The notes below the pieces were generated by a model that saw only the letters and a list, made by a program, of their open reading frames with translations, was not told the DNA's origin and did not search any database. Shown one piece after another: positions 1 through 8,400 of a stretch of DNA of 47,600 nt (its first letter is position 1; every line of letters starts with the position of its first letter). The stretch covers positions 48,351-95,950 of the forward strand of contig JALHQH010000047.1 of the NCBI GenBank assembly GCA_022842065.1. The letters are read 5' to 3'. This DNA is from Caldilineaceae bacterium. Its GTDB lineage: Bacteria; Chloroflexota; Anaerolineae; Caldilineales; Caldilineaceae. A program made the translations under genes and the position numbers.

Positions 1-48
1 GCTGGTCCATCACACCAGCAGGCATTATGTTGTCATTGTTTCTTTTTT

Positions 49-341
49 TTCTTGCACTACTTCTTGCACTATTTCGATTGCTGCCGTGTTACCTGCTGGT
101 TCGCCTTTTTCTCTCTCTTTCGGTGCGCCAGCAGGTAACCGGTGTGCAAGTCGCTGTGGCTGGTTCTTAATCCCAGACGTTTGACATCGTAAGCACTTCT
201 TTCTTTCTTGCACTACTTCTTGCACTACTTCTTGCACTACTTCTTGCACTACTTCTTGCACCATTTCGATTGCTGCCGTGTTGGCTGCTGGTTCGCCCTT
301 TTCTCTCTCTTCAGGTGAGCCAGCAGGTAACCGGTGTGCAA
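49..341. repeat. Duplicated ~100-bp unit with 12-bp tandem repeats
   Basis: A 12-bp unit TTCTTGCACTAC is present twice at 49-72 (second copy ends in T) and five times at 205-264 (four exact, the last variant). Each array runs into a near-identical flank of about 77 bp (73-150 and 265-341). In the first flank, GTTACCTGCTGG (88-99) and CCAGCAGGTAAC (128-139) form a perfect 12-bp inverted repeat. In the second flank only the inner 7 bp survive. The 12-bp period keeps a minus-strand frame open through 25-450 (VVQE repeats, TTG start), but that frame is charged low-complexity sequence without a convincing ribosome site, so I treat the region as repeat DNA. Confidence 0.8.
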
Positions 342-444
342 ATGAGGGGTGCCGGTTTTGACGATTAGAGACATTCTGTATTCGCTTTTTTTCTCTCTCT
401 CTTGCTTTCTCTCTCTCGCTTTTTCTCTCTTCTAAAAATGATGG

Positions 445-481
445 AAGCAAAAACCCGCCTGTCAGGCGGGTTTTTGCTTTT
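445..481 (+). terminator. Strong hairpin terminator, bidirectional
   Basis: A stem of about 16 bp around CCCGCCT-gtc-AGGCGGG is flanked by an A-run on the left and a T-run on the right. It can act as an intrinsic terminator on either strand. It closes whatever lies to the left and insulates the protease genes that start at 638. Confidence 0.85.
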
Positions 482-627
482 TGGCTTGCCTACCCGTTTT
501 TCCAGGTCGCGCCTATCCAAATGGGGGAGGTGACCGCTGGTTTTCTGCGCGATAGTAGTGCCATGCAACTTATGCAAAACATTAGGCACGAATCAAGCGA
601 ACAAATCAACATAACGCAGGTGCAATC

Positions 628-633
628 AGGAGG
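628..633 (+). promoter_or_regulatory. Ribosome binding site deciding the start of the PDZ protease
   Basis: AGGAGG lies 4 nt before ATG 638. It favours this start over the upstream in-frame ATG at 521, which would add 39 residues without a signal peptide. Confidence 0.7.
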
Positions 634-637
634 CACA

Positions 638-1537
638 ATGGCAGAGACATTAAAAGCGCTGTCCGATGGAATGGCGCAATTGGTCGAACAGCAAGGCGCG
701 TCGGTGGTCCGGGTAGAAGGGCGCCAGCGTTTGCCGGCGACTGGGATCATCTGGGCGGCGGAGGGGGTAATCGTCACTTCGCATCATGTGGTCGAGCGCG
801 ATGACAACCTCAAAGTGGGGCTGGCTGATGGCCGTACCCTCGATGCCCAGTTGGTGGGGCGCGATCCGGGGGTTGATCTAGCGGTCTTACGCATTAACGC
901 CAGCGGGTTGACGCCGGCGGTCTGGCAAGATGCGGGCGAACTGAAGGTTGGTAATCTGGTGTTGGCCCTTGGCCGGCCAGGGCAGCATGTCCAGGCTACT
1001 TTGGGGATTGTCAGCGCGATTGGCGGTGAATGGCAGACCCGTGCCGGTGGCCAGATCGACCACTACTTACAGACGGATGTAGTGATGTATCCCGGTTTCT
1101 CCGGTGGGCCTGTTGTGGGCGCAGATGGTCGCTTTGGTGGGATGAATTCATCGGCCTTGGTGCGTGGGACCAGTGTCGCGGTGCCCGCGGCCACGGTTCG
1201 CCATGGGGTCGAGACAATTCTGGCCCATGGCCATGTACCGCGCGGTTACTTAGGCATTGGTGTCCAGCCAGTACGCCTGACCGAAAATCTGCAAGGGCTG
1301 GTTGGTCAGGAGACTGGTCTAATGGTCATGTCCGTCGAAAGTGGCAGCCCTGCGGCGACAGCTGGGTTGATGCAAGGTGACGTGCTCACGGCGCTTGCCG
1401 ACACGCCGTTGCGTCAAATTGACGAATTGCAGGCGCTGTTGGGCGGTAGCCGAGTTGGCCAGGCCCTCGTCGCTCAACTGTTACGTGGTGGCCAGGTGCA
1501 GACCTTAACGGTCACCATTGGTCAAAGTCAGGGCTAA
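638..1537 (+). CDS. Trypsin-like serine protease with PDZ domain (HtrA/DegP-like), no signal peptide
   Basis: A 299-residue S1C-type protease. The trypsin fold covers about residues 15-195, with catalytic H50 (TSHHVV), D80 (GVDLAVL) and S155 (GFSGGP). A PDZ domain covers about 205-295 (YLGIGVQ, SPAATAGLMQGDVLTALADTPL). Family members degrade or chaperone misfolded proteins and usually carry a signal peptide or membrane anchor. None is seen here, which suggests cytoplasmic action or unusual export. ATG 638 was chosen because of AGGAGG just upstream. The stop lies 4 nt before the next protease gene, so the two are probably co-transcribed. The specific substrate is unknown. Confidence 0.9.
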   Translation: MAETLKALSDGMAQLVEQQGASVVRVEGRQRLPATGIIWAAEGVIVTSHHVVERDDNLKVGLADGRTLDAQLVGRDPGVDLAVLRINASGLTPAVWQDAGELKVGNLVLALGRPGQHVQATLGIVSAIGGEWQTRAGGQIDHYLQTDVVMYPGFSGGPVVGADGRFGGMNSSALVRGTSVAVPAATVRHGVETILAHGHVPRGYLGIGVQPVRLTENLQGLVGQETGLMVMSVESGSPAATAGLMQGDVLTALADTPLRQIDELQALLGGSRVGQALVAQLLRGGQVQTLTVTIGQSQG

Positions 1538-1541
1538 GCGC

Positions 1542-2183
1542 ATGCTCACGGTGCTGCAAGAGGTGAGTAATGGACTGGGGGCGGTTAGCGAGCGGGTGTT
1601 ACAGAGTCTCGTGCAGATCCGCAATCGCCAGCGCGGGATGGGGGCCGGTGTGATCTGGCACCCTGATGGCCTGATTATTACCAATGCCCATGTTGTTGAT
1701 GGCCCGCCCGACCAGAGCCCAGGGTTGACGGTCCAACTGCCGGATGGGCGAACCGTAGCGGCTCGCGTCGTGGCCGTGGACCGTGACCAGGATCTAGCCG
1801 CCTTGCGCGTAGTCACATCTGGGCTGACCCCGATTGCGCTTGGCAATTCGCAACAGCTCGCCAGCGGTGATCTCGTGCTTGCCTTTGGTTATCCCGGTGG
1901 TGTCACCGGGGGTGCTACTGCTGGGGTTGTGATCGGGATGGGCGCGCAACTGCCTGAATTGGCTGCTTCGCGGCGTGAGTGGATTGCGGCTAGTTTGCAT
2001 CTGCGCCCTGGTCATTCAGGGGGACCAATGGTTGATAACGAGGGACGTCTGATTGGCATCAATACCATGATGAATGGTCCTGATGTTGGGGTCGCCATTC
2101 CTGTTCATGTGGTCCAACAGTTTTTGCAACAGCGCGACCGCTTGCCAAACCCTGATCGTCAGCAGGCGACGGTGATGGTTTAA
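1542..2183 (+). CDS. Trypsin-like serine protease without PDZ domain
   Basis: A 213-residue S1C-type protease with the full triad: H50 (TNAHVV), D84 (DQDLAAL) and S159 (GHSGGP). It lacks the PDZ domain of its upstream neighbour and any signal peptide or membrane segment. The frame extends to a TTG at 1518 inside the previous gene, but ATG 1542 aligns the N-terminus with that of the neighbour (same distance to the catalytic His). The pair probably arose by tandem duplication with loss or gain of the PDZ domain. It ends about 65 nt before a strong terminator. Confidence 0.88.
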   Translation: MLTVLQEVSNGLGAVSERVLQSLVQIRNRQRGMGAGVIWHPDGLIITNAHVVDGPPDQSPGLTVQLPDGRTVAARVVAVDRDQDLAALRVVTSGLTPIALGNSQQLASGDLVLAFGYPGGVTGGATAGVVIGMGAQLPELAASRREWIAASLHLRPGHSGGPMVDNEGRLIGINTMMNGPDVGVAIPVHVVQQFLQQRDRLPNPDRQQATVMV

Positions 2184-2190
2184 ACCGTCC

Positions 2191-2243
2191 GTAACGACCA
2201 AGTCGTCGCCTGAGCTTGTCGAAGGCCACGGCTTAGTCGTTAC
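2191..2243. repeat. Palindromic element with GAGCTTGTCGAAG core
   Basis: Outer arms at 2191-2206 and 2228-2243 are complementary at 14 of 16 positions. The centre carries CTGAGCTTGTCGAAG (2210-2224). The same core sits inside a second inverted repeat at 21227-21289 with different arms. The core motif is a short intergenic repeat I recognise from many bacterial genomes. Confidence 0.65.
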
Positions 2244-2247
2244 AATT

Positions 2248-2295
2248 GTCCAAGAAAAAACCGCCGAGTTTTCACTCGGCGGTTTTTTCTTGGAC
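2248..2295. terminator. Bidirectional terminator between convergent genes
   Basis: A perfect 21-bp stem with a 6-nt loop (CCGCCGAG-ttttca-CTCGGCGG core) is flanked by six A on the left arm and six T on the right. It can stop both the plus-strand protease unit and the minus-strand glycan locus, whose last gene ends at 2329. Confidence 0.92.
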
Positions 2296-2328
2296 AAGAT
2301 TTTATACGTTTTTTATCGATACCGTACC

Positions 2329-4200
2329 CTAGGCATCGTAGTGCCGCATTCGTGGTGCCGTCATTCCTGTTTGTCCGGCTGGGAGCAAAGTTGGATACTC
2401 ATCCGCCGTGTGGCCATTCTGCTCCGCCGTCATGTGGATATGATGGGCGTAACTTAGTTCTTTGCTTGGTAGTTCTGCCTGTCCCTGTGCGGGTTTTGGC
2501 TCATGAGCATAGCCGGTGCTGTAACCGTTACTTTGGCCATTGCTGTGTCCATTACCGTTACTTTGGCTGTTGCTGTGCCCGTTGCTGTGGCCATTGCCAT
2601 TGGCATAACCATTGGCCAATAGTGGTTGCGCTGGAGCGGGACTTGCTTCCGTTTCATAGTAACTATAGGCATAGTCGTAGGTATAGTCACTGTCCTGGGC
2701 TGAGATGCCATTGTAAACGGCTCCCACTAACTGGGTCTTTGCCTGGCGGAGGGTGCTAAGCGCCTTCTTGGCAACGGTGCGACTGGTCTTGCCGGATTTC
2801 AAAATTACCAACACCCCATCGGCTTGGCTGGCCAGGATCAGCGCATCACTGACGGCAGAAACGGGCGGGCTATCAATGATGATAATGTCTGCCTGTTCGC
2901 GCAGACGACCCAGAATTTCCTGCATGCGCCGTGAGCCAAGCAACTCGGCCGGATTGGGGGGCAGTGGCCCCGTGGTCAGAATACGCAAGCCCGGTAATTC
3001 GGAATCCTGCATGAGCCCCTCAAGAGCCATTTTGTCATCAAAGAGCGCCAGCGTCAGTCCAACATTGTTGCGCAGTTGGAAGAAGCGTTGCTGTGAGGGG
3101 CGGTGCAGATCGGCATCGATCAAGATGACCCGTTTGCCGGCCCGGGTATAGGCGGCCGCCAGGTTGGCGGCGGTGAGCGATTTGCCTTCTCCTGGTGAAG
3201 GGCTGGTGATCAGCAACATCTTTAATGGCCGATCGACTGAGGCAAATTGCAGATTGGTCCGCAACATGCGATAGGACTCGGCCGCTGGATTCGGCGTTGT
3301 TGATAACATCACCAACTTATCCTGCTCTTGTTCGACCAGCAATTCCGGCACAGAGGCCAAGGTTGGAATCCCCAGCAACTGTTGCACATCTTCGGCATCC
3401 TTGAGCGAATCATCCAAAAAGTCAAGCAGATAGGCGCCACCGGCGGCTAGGGCCATGCCGACAATCGCCGCAACCAGCACATTGATCACCAACTGTGACC
3501 CAACGGGACTTTGCGGTAGATCCGCTGGTTCAAGAATACTGATGGCATTCGACGCGCCCTTTTGCGTGGTAGCCAACAAGGCCGCATAGTTGGATTGCAA
3601 CGTGCTCAATTTATTGTCCAGCGCATTGATCTGATTTTCCAGATTGGCAATTTCACGCGCACTGAAGAGTGCCGCCAGTTCCTGTTGTTTCTGGACAATC
3701 TCATCCTGCGTCTCCACAATGCTGACCTGTAACCGTTCCAACTGCTGATCAACAAAGTCCTGGCGATCACGCTTCTCGCGGCCGGCCGGCCCTTGTAGAA
3801 TCAACTGCTTGGCCAATACACTGGCCACATCACGGGCAAAGACGGGATCCTGGTCAACAACCCGGATCTCGATGATGGGCGTGTTCGGCAACATCTGTAC
3901 GGTATAGAAAGGCAGCCACTGTGCATTCAGCTCGGCCAGCGCTGCCGTCTGAATTGGCTCGCGCATGGCAATATCGGCATAAGTCTGCGCCAACTGTTGG
4001 GCCAGATAAATGTCATTGCCATTGGGGTTGGGATCCGTCGTGGATGACCCAACAACCAACGTGGTGCGCGATTCGTAAACCGCAGGCTGCATGAGCGTAT
4101 AAACCAAACTAGAGACACCGGCAATTAAGGTTGCCGCAACGATTAACCACCACCACCGAACGAGTGGACGCAATAGAGTGCGCAGTTCGATTGTTTCCAT
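2329..4200 (-). CDS. Wzz-type chain-length determinant fused to tyrosine autokinase (BY-kinase)
   Basis: A 623-residue inner-membrane protein. The Wzz domain has TM1 at about 16-37, an extracytoplasmic coiled coil at about 150-210 and TM2 at about 238-260. The cytoplasmic kinase has Walker A GEGKS (337-341, K340), Walker A' ILIDADLHRP (about 359-368) and Walker B IIIIDSPP (439-446), then a Tyr cluster (Y506, 508, 510, 512, 514, 515) that would be the autophosphorylation site. Such proteins control polymer length together with Wzy; the fused form resembles proteobacterial Wzc rather than the split Firmicutes CapA/CapB. Oddly, about 100 residues follow the Tyr cluster, rich in N, G, H and S, where family members normally end. 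It is the last gene of the locus. The frame starts at ATG 4200 with AAAGGTAG upstream. Confidence 0.93.
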   Translation of the reverse strand: METIELRTLLRPLVRWWWLIVAATLIAGVSSLVYTLMQPAVYESRTTLVVGSSTTDPNPNGNDIYLAQQLAQTYADIAMREPIQTAALAELNAQWLPFYTVQMLPNTPIIEIRVVDQDPVFARDVASVLAKQLILQGPAGREKRDRQDFVDQQLERLQVSIVETQDEIVQKQQELAALFSAREIANLENQINALDNKLSTLQSNYAALLATTQKGASNAISILEPADLPQSPVGSQLVINVLVAAIVGMALAAGGAYLLDFLDDSLKDAEDVQQLLGIPTLASVPELLVEQEQDKLVMLSTTPNPAAESYRMLRTNLQFASVDRPLKMLLITSPSPGEGKSLTAANLAAAYTRAGKRVILIDADLHRPSQQRFFQLRNNVGLTLALFDDKMALEGLMQDSELPGLRILTTGPLPPNPAELLGSRRMQEILGRLREQADIIIIDSPPVSAVSDALILASQADGVLVILKSGKTSRTVAKKALSTLRQAKTQLVGAVYNGISAQDSDYTYDYAYSYYETEASPAPAQPLLANGYANGNGHSNGHSNSQSNGNGHSNGQSNGYSTGYAHEPKPAQGQAELPSKELSYAHHIHMTAEQNGHTADEYPTLLPAGQTGMTAPRMRHYDA

Positions 4201-4245
4201 AGAATAGCTACCTTTTTATCTGCATTGAGTGTATCATGCGTAGGT

Positions 4246-4268
4246 TGCGCCCACCCGCGGTGGGCGCA
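4246..4268. repeat. Perfect 10-bp hairpin (TGCGCCCACC / GGTGGGCGCA)
   Basis: The 3-nt loop is cgc. It lies in the 96-bp gap before the BY-kinase gene and has no T-run. Its GCGCCCA/TGGGCGC core resembles the middle of the palindromes at 8275-8397 and 32157-32244. Confidence 0.6.
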
Positions 4269-4296
4269 TTCGATTTAGCCGGAGCTTTGCTGTAAC

Positions 4297-6933
4297 TTAA
4301 GGCACCCAAATGGGATCCCAATCTTCATAGTCATTGTTGCTCAGGTTGCGCTGATTCGAGCCATCCGCAGCCATGATCCAGAGCTGTCGCCGTCCCGTGT
4401 CTCGATTCGAGAAGAAAACAATTTGGCTGCCATCGGGCGAAAAGGTAGGATGTTTGTCCCAACTATTACTGCGTGCTGTCAGCTTTTGAATAATGGCCCC
4501 ATCGGCACTTAGCACATAGATCTCATCATTGCCGCTATCTTTACTAACCAGCGCAATCTTATCCCCTTGCCGTGACCACGCTGGGTCGTAGCTGATATTT
4601 TTTAGGGTGGTGAGTTGTTGTGCCCCCCCATAGACCAAATCCAGAATCTGAATTTGTAACACACGGTTTGAATCTTCGCGCACAACCGCACGCTTGCTGC
4701 GATCAGGGGACAGTGACAATTGGTTGTAGGCCAGGGTATGGACCCACGATTCATTCACTCGGAAGAGTTCATTGGTATAGGGATCAAGCGCATAGGTCTC
4801 TTCACGTCCACTACGATTGGTGCGGAAGATAATTTTATTGCGATAGATCTCCGGCATCGTCTCCGGCATAAAGGATTCAGTCGGTGTTGGCGTTGGTGTA
4901 AAGTCGGTCACCGGCTGCAACGATGGCAATGGCGTCGGCGTTGGCGACTCCGGCGGCGGCAAGGTCGGAATGACGGTAATCACAATCGCATTCCAGGCCA
5001 GCGGGGTTGGCGTGCCATCGACCTGCGCCGCGGCTGTTGCAATGACGGACTGCGCCGCAGCTGTTGCCGCATTTTGTGGCTGTGGCGTGGCATAGACATA
5101 GACCGCTACCACGGCATTGTAGGGTAACGAGGTTGGCGTCGGTGCGCCACTCTCGACGACTGCCGTCGCCTCGGCCACGCGAGCGGCCTCGGTTGCAATG
5201 TTCTCCGGTGGTGGTGACGGAATCACCAGTGCCGGTGTGACAAAGTCAGCTGGTTCCGGCGTAAAAGTGCCGGTGGTGACCGCAACCGCCGTCGCATACT
5301 GCGCCATCCCCGTGGCTTCGGCTGGATTCGCCGGGGTTGGCGTATGGAGCAGAACGGGTGGTAAACCTAGATCAAGGGCCGCCGCTTGCACGGTCGCCAG
5401 ATTCTGTGGGAATGAGGTTGGTGTCAATACCTGATAGGGCACGGGTGTATAGGTGCCGGTCGTGACCGCAACCGCGGTCGCCGTGCTATTCTGCGCCACC
5501 ACCGTTAACACATTGGCCGGCACCGGAGTCAAGGTTGCCACAATATAGGGTCTGGTCGGCAGCACGGGTGGTGTCGCCGGTGCGGGACCAGCGCTTAATA
5601 ATAACACGGGACCACTGCCGCTCGTCTGCGGTCCAAAGCCACTATCCCAGCCAAAGAGATTTTCCTGGCCGTTATCTTTGGCCTGCAAGCGCAAGATAAT
5701 CGACTTCGCGCCGAGCAGCAACTGATTCTCAATCCACGCCCGCGTCTCACCATCCAGTTCCCAGCTATTGACGCCGTCAGCGGCAAGTTGGTCGCTGCGC
5801 AGTAAGGGCAGGGTAAATACAGCCGGCGCGCTGAGCAAAGTCAGAAAGTCGGCACTGGCCAAATTGGGTAAGGCATCCTCGGCAATCAACTGTGCCTGCC
5901 ACTGGACATTGGGATCGGTGGTTAAATTCTGATCGCGCAGCCCGGTAAGGCGTAATTGCCCATAGACAAGCTCGGCGCCACGTGGGACATTGCGCAAATC
6001 AAAGCGCACGGCGGCGATATGTTGCTTGCCTTGGGAAAGGCCGACATAGAGAAACGAGTCATTCAGATGGTTGCGACGGATATCTTCCGCCATCCACCAG
6101 CCGACACTGTTATTGCCTGGCGTGACATAATAGACCTGACCACCTGGCTCTGGCGTTGGCGTAATAAAACGCTCGATCACCACTGGCTGCAGCACGGTAG
6201 TCACTGCCACTCCTGCGCTGATCTCATTGGCCGTGACCACATTCGTCGTGATGACGATTGACTGCGCCACCTGCCCTGGCACGACCACGGCTGCCTGCAT
6301 GGGGGTCTTGGTGGCGGTTGGCGAAGGGTTGACACTCAGCGCAATCACCCCCGGTAGTTGATAGTTGCGCGCAAATGCCGTGTTACCATCTTGCCGCAGA
6401 AAAAGACTGGAGGCCACTGTTGCCAACACTAAAAAGATCACCGCAAAGATGGTCACCTTGGTTGAAAGGTAGGACCAACGGTGTAAACGCTTGGCCGAGT
6501 AGGAGGAGACAGCTGGCAAAAGTAATGGGCCACGGTTGGCAGATCGACCACGTTTACGTGCTGATTGCTGTGGCCGCGAGCGCATGGGGAGCAGTACATG
6601 TTTGCCCTGTGTGGCCTGCTTTGGCTGTGGCATCGACCGCAAGGCCAACGGGAAATGTTGTTGCCCGGCCGCACTGCGGGCTGCACTAACATCTTCCAAG
6701 ACAAACGCGCTTGGTTCCCGATAGAGGGGACAGCCTACATGATTTCGGGTCAGGCAGAAATTGCCTTGCCGTTCCGAATCCGGGCTGATGGGGTGGGGTT
6801 GCGCATAACAGCGGTGGGCCTGTGTCGGCCCGATCAGCATTACTGTGCGGTCATCGTGTAACCCCAGGTGGGGACAATAGGGTCGTGCCGTAGATGGTTG
6901 TGTCATTGATACGTCTAGCTCACTATCTCGCAT
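4297..6933 (-). CDS. Membrane-anchored surface protein: Cys4 N-terminus, DNRLRE-like domain, Thr/Pro repeats, TolB-like propeller
   Basis: 878 residues; function unknown. (1) Residues 20-70 hold a CPHLGL...HRCY...FCL...CPLY pattern (C20, C42, C60, C68), a putative metal-binding module I know only from Chloroflexota proteins. (2) A basic stretch, then one TM at about 159-180. (3) About 250-450: a DNRLRE/CBM-like beta domain (FLYVGLSQG, AAVRFDL). (4) About 460-680: four or five degenerate repeats (TATAVAVTTGTYTPVPYQVLTP, PQNAATAAA). (5) C-terminal 190 residues: PD40/TolB-like blades (FSPDGSQIVFFSNRD, GDKIALVSKDSGNDEIYVL). The Cys module would be cytoplasmic and the rest outside. It follows gmhB after 3 nt, so it is in the same operon. 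An alternative start is ATG 6906. Confidence 0.82.
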   Translation of the reverse strand: MRDSELDVSMTQPSTARPYCPHLGLHDDRTVMLIGPTQAHRCYAQPHPISPDSERQGNFCLTRNHVGCPLYREPSAFVLEDVSAARSAAGQQHFPLALRSMPQPKQATQGKHVLLPMRSRPQQSARKRGRSANRGPLLLPAVSSYSAKRLHRWSYLSTKVTIFAVIFLVLATVASSLFLRQDGNTAFARNYQLPGVIALSVNPSPTATKTPMQAAVVVPGQVAQSIVITTNVVTANEISAGVAVTTVLQPVVIERFITPTPEPGGQVYYVTPGNNSVGWWMAEDIRRNHLNDSFLYVGLSQGKQHIAAVRFDLRNVPRGAELVYGQLRLTGLRDQNLTTDPNVQWQAQLIAEDALPNLASADFLTLLSAPAVFTLPLLRSDQLAADGVNSWELDGETRAWIENQLLLGAKSIILRLQAKDNGQENLFGWDSGFGPQTSGSGPVLLLSAGPAPATPPVLPTRPYIVATLTPVPANVLTVVAQNSTATAVAVTTGTYTPVPYQVLTPTSFPQNLATVQAAALDLGLPPVLLHTPTPANPAEATGMAQYATAVAVTTGTFTPEPADFVTPALVIPSPPPENIATEAARVAEATAVVESGAPTPTSLPYNAVVAVYVYATPQPQNAATAAAQSVIATAAAQVDGTPTPLAWNAIVITVIPTLPPPESPTPTPLPSLQPVTDFTPTPTPTESFMPETMPEIYRNKIIFRTNRSGREETYALDPYTNELFRVNESWVHTLAYNQLSLSPDRSKRAVVREDSNRVLQIQILDLVYGGAQQLTTLKNISYDPAWSRQGDKIALVSKDSGNDEIYVLSADGAIIQKLTARSNSWDKHPTFSPDGSQIVFFSNRDTGRRQLWIMAADGSNQRNLSNNDYEDWDPIWVP

Positions 6934-6936
6934 TGT

Positions 6937-7521
6937 CTACCGGCCATTCGCGCTATGGCTAAGGCGCGCTATTTGTTCCAAAACCAACGATACTGCAACC
7001 GCCAGATCAGCAACGATCGGCGGGCTACTGCTTGCTGTTTGTAAGGCTACTGCCTGACGTAACCCTGGGCCTTGACGGCCACTTTCGACTAAAATTGATT
7101 GACAGCCCGCGGCTTGGGCGGCTTGATAATCGGTAATAGCATCGCCGATAAAGAAAGAGTCCGGCAAGGAGAGCTGATATTTCGCCGCGGCTTGCTCTAG
7201 CAGCCCAGGCTGTGGCTTGCGGCAACGGCAGTGATCCGCCGGCTGGTGGGGGCAAATGAAAAAATCGTCAATCCGTCCCCCCGCCGCCGCTGCTTCCTGT
7301 TGTGCGCGCTGATGAATCGCCTCGATCGTCGCTTGGGTGGCAATGCCTCTGCCGATCACCGATTGATTGGTGATCACGACAATTGGCAATGCGCAGGCCG
7401 CCAACCGCTGGAGGGCGGGTAACACACCGGGCAACCATTCAAACTCAGCCCAGCTTTTTACATAATCCGCCCGCTCCCGATTTAGTACACCGTCTCGATC
7501 CAGCAGGATACCACGCATCAT
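6937..7521 (-). CDS. gmhB: D-glycero-D-manno-heptose 1,7-bisphosphate phosphatase (HAD family)
   Basis: 194 residues, the usual size. HAD motif I is DRDGVLN (D8 nucleophile, D10 acid), motif II is TNQS (51-54), motif III is K102 and motif IV is GDAITD (D127, D131). The zinc loop typical of GmhB is present: C90, H92, C98, C100 (CPH...CRCRKP). It would remove the C7 phosphate of heptose-1,7-bisphosphate, the step between HddA and HddC, both of which are encoded nearby. It lies 14 nt after gmhA and 3 nt before the large surface protein. A histidinol-phosphatase role is possible for this fold, but the context supports heptose. Confidence 0.92.
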   Translation of the reverse strand: MMRGILLDRDGVLNRERADYVKSWAEFEWLPGVLPALQRLAACALPIVVITNQSVIGRGIATQATIEAIHQRAQQEAAAAGGRIDDFFICPHQPADHCRCRKPQPGLLEQAAAKYQLSLPDSFFIGDAITDYQAAQAAGCQSILVESGRQGPGLRQAVALQTASSSPPIVADLAVAVSLVLEQIARLSHSANGR

Positions 7522-7535
7522 TTCACTTTACTTTA

Positions 7536-8153
7536 TCAATTTGCTATCAACGAATGACGCTGCCCGTTGACCCCATTCTTCATAAAAAAAGTGGGCTGCA
7601 AGGCTGCTTCACGTAGGGCTGCTGTCACCATGTGGCAGAGCATCATGTGGACATCTTCGATCTGTTCAATGTTATGGTTTGGCACCACGATGGGCAGATC
7701 AACCAGTTGCGCTAGCTTGCCACCTTCGTAGCCACTCCAGCCGATGGTCACCGCGCCACTCTGATTGGCCAACTCGATGGCCCGCAGCACGTTGGCCGAG
7801 TTGCCGCTCGCAGAAATGGCCAGGACAACATCATCCTGCGCAATAAAGTTCGCCAGTTGTTCGGCAAAGACTGTCTCGTAACCATAATCATTCGCACACG
7901 CCGAGAAAAAGGACATATTGTCATTGAGTGACTGGATCCGAAAACGGGGAAAACCAGGGGCAACCGTATTTTTGCCCAGGTCACACGCTAAATGGGTTGC
8001 CGTCGCAGCACTTCCCCCATTACCCATGACAAAGATCTGGTTACGGTTGAGGCGCGCCTGATGCAGCCGTTCTACAACCATCTCGATGGCGGTGAAGGGT
8101 AAGCGATCAATGGTTTGTTTGATTTCATTCACATAGGTATAAAAGTGATTCAC
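7536..8153 (-). CDS. gmhA: Sedoheptulose-7-phosphate isomerase (SIS domain)
   Basis: 205 residues, one SIS domain. The phosphosugar loop is GNGGSAATATHLACDLGK (about 45-62), and a second Ser-rich loop reads ISASGNSANVLRAI. The C-terminal helix has HMMLCHM, matching the catalytic His region of GmhA. It catalyses sedoheptulose-7-phosphate to D-glycero-D-manno-heptose-7-phosphate, the first committed step of heptose nucleotide synthesis. It is first gene of a unit gmhA-gmhB-4297..6933, preceded by a 120-bp nested palindrome that separates it from hddA. Confidence 0.92.
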   Translation of the reverse strand: MNHFYTYVNEIKQTIDRLPFTAIEMVVERLHQARLNRNQIFVMGNGGSAATATHLACDLGKNTVAPGFPRFRIQSLNDNMSFFSACANDYGYETVFAEQLANFIAQDDVVLAISASGNSANVLRAIELANQSGAVTIGWSGYEGGKLAQLVDLPIVVPNHNIEQIEDVHMMLCHMVTAALREAALQPTFFMKNGVNGQRHSLIAN

Positions 8154-8274
8154 AGAGCTAACTCCCTTAGCACACCGAGCGCAACGCTATGTCCATGATG
8201 TCCAGGTCCAGAATGCCCAAGTCCAGGATAACGGTGCCCGATAAGATAGATTTAAACAGGATTGTGTTGAAGCC

Positions 8275-8397
8275 GACAATGTTAGATTATGTGCCTAGCT
8301 GGTCCGTGACCAGCGGTATCAATTCCAGCCGCTGGTCACCGGGTGCCCATTGAGCGCAGCTAGGCACAGAGCGGACAACGAGCAATTTAACGTTGTC
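8275..8397. repeat. Triple-nested palindrome, copy of the 32157 element with an inserted hairpin
   Basis: Outer arms 8275-8288 and 8384-8397 (12 of 14 complementary), middle arms GTGCCTAGCTG 8291-8301 and CAGCTAGGCAC 8357-8367 (perfect), inner arms GTGACCAGCGG 8306-8316 and CCGCTGGTCAC 8329-8339 (perfect). Outer and middle arms match the element at 32157-32244. The inner hairpin of about 42 bp is extra. It fills the gap between gmhA and hddA. Confidence 0.85.
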
Positions 8398-8400
8398 ATA

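Noticed and set aside
205..264. Regular short repeats that might be a CRISPR array
   Set aside because: Units of 12 bp are contiguous, with no unique spacers and no cas genes.
25..450. 141-codon minus-strand frame with VVQE repeats
   Set aside because: TTG start without ribosome site, low-complexity charged sequence created by 12-bp repeats; treated as repeat DNA.
2352..2759. Plus-strand frames opposite the BY-kinase tail
   Set aside because: Shadow frames caused by the repetitive N/G/S coding sequence.
4620..6861. Several plus-strand frames opposite the large surface protein
   Set aside because: Biased, low-complexity translations (Arg/Trp-rich) typical of antisense to Thr/Pro/Ala-rich coding sequence.
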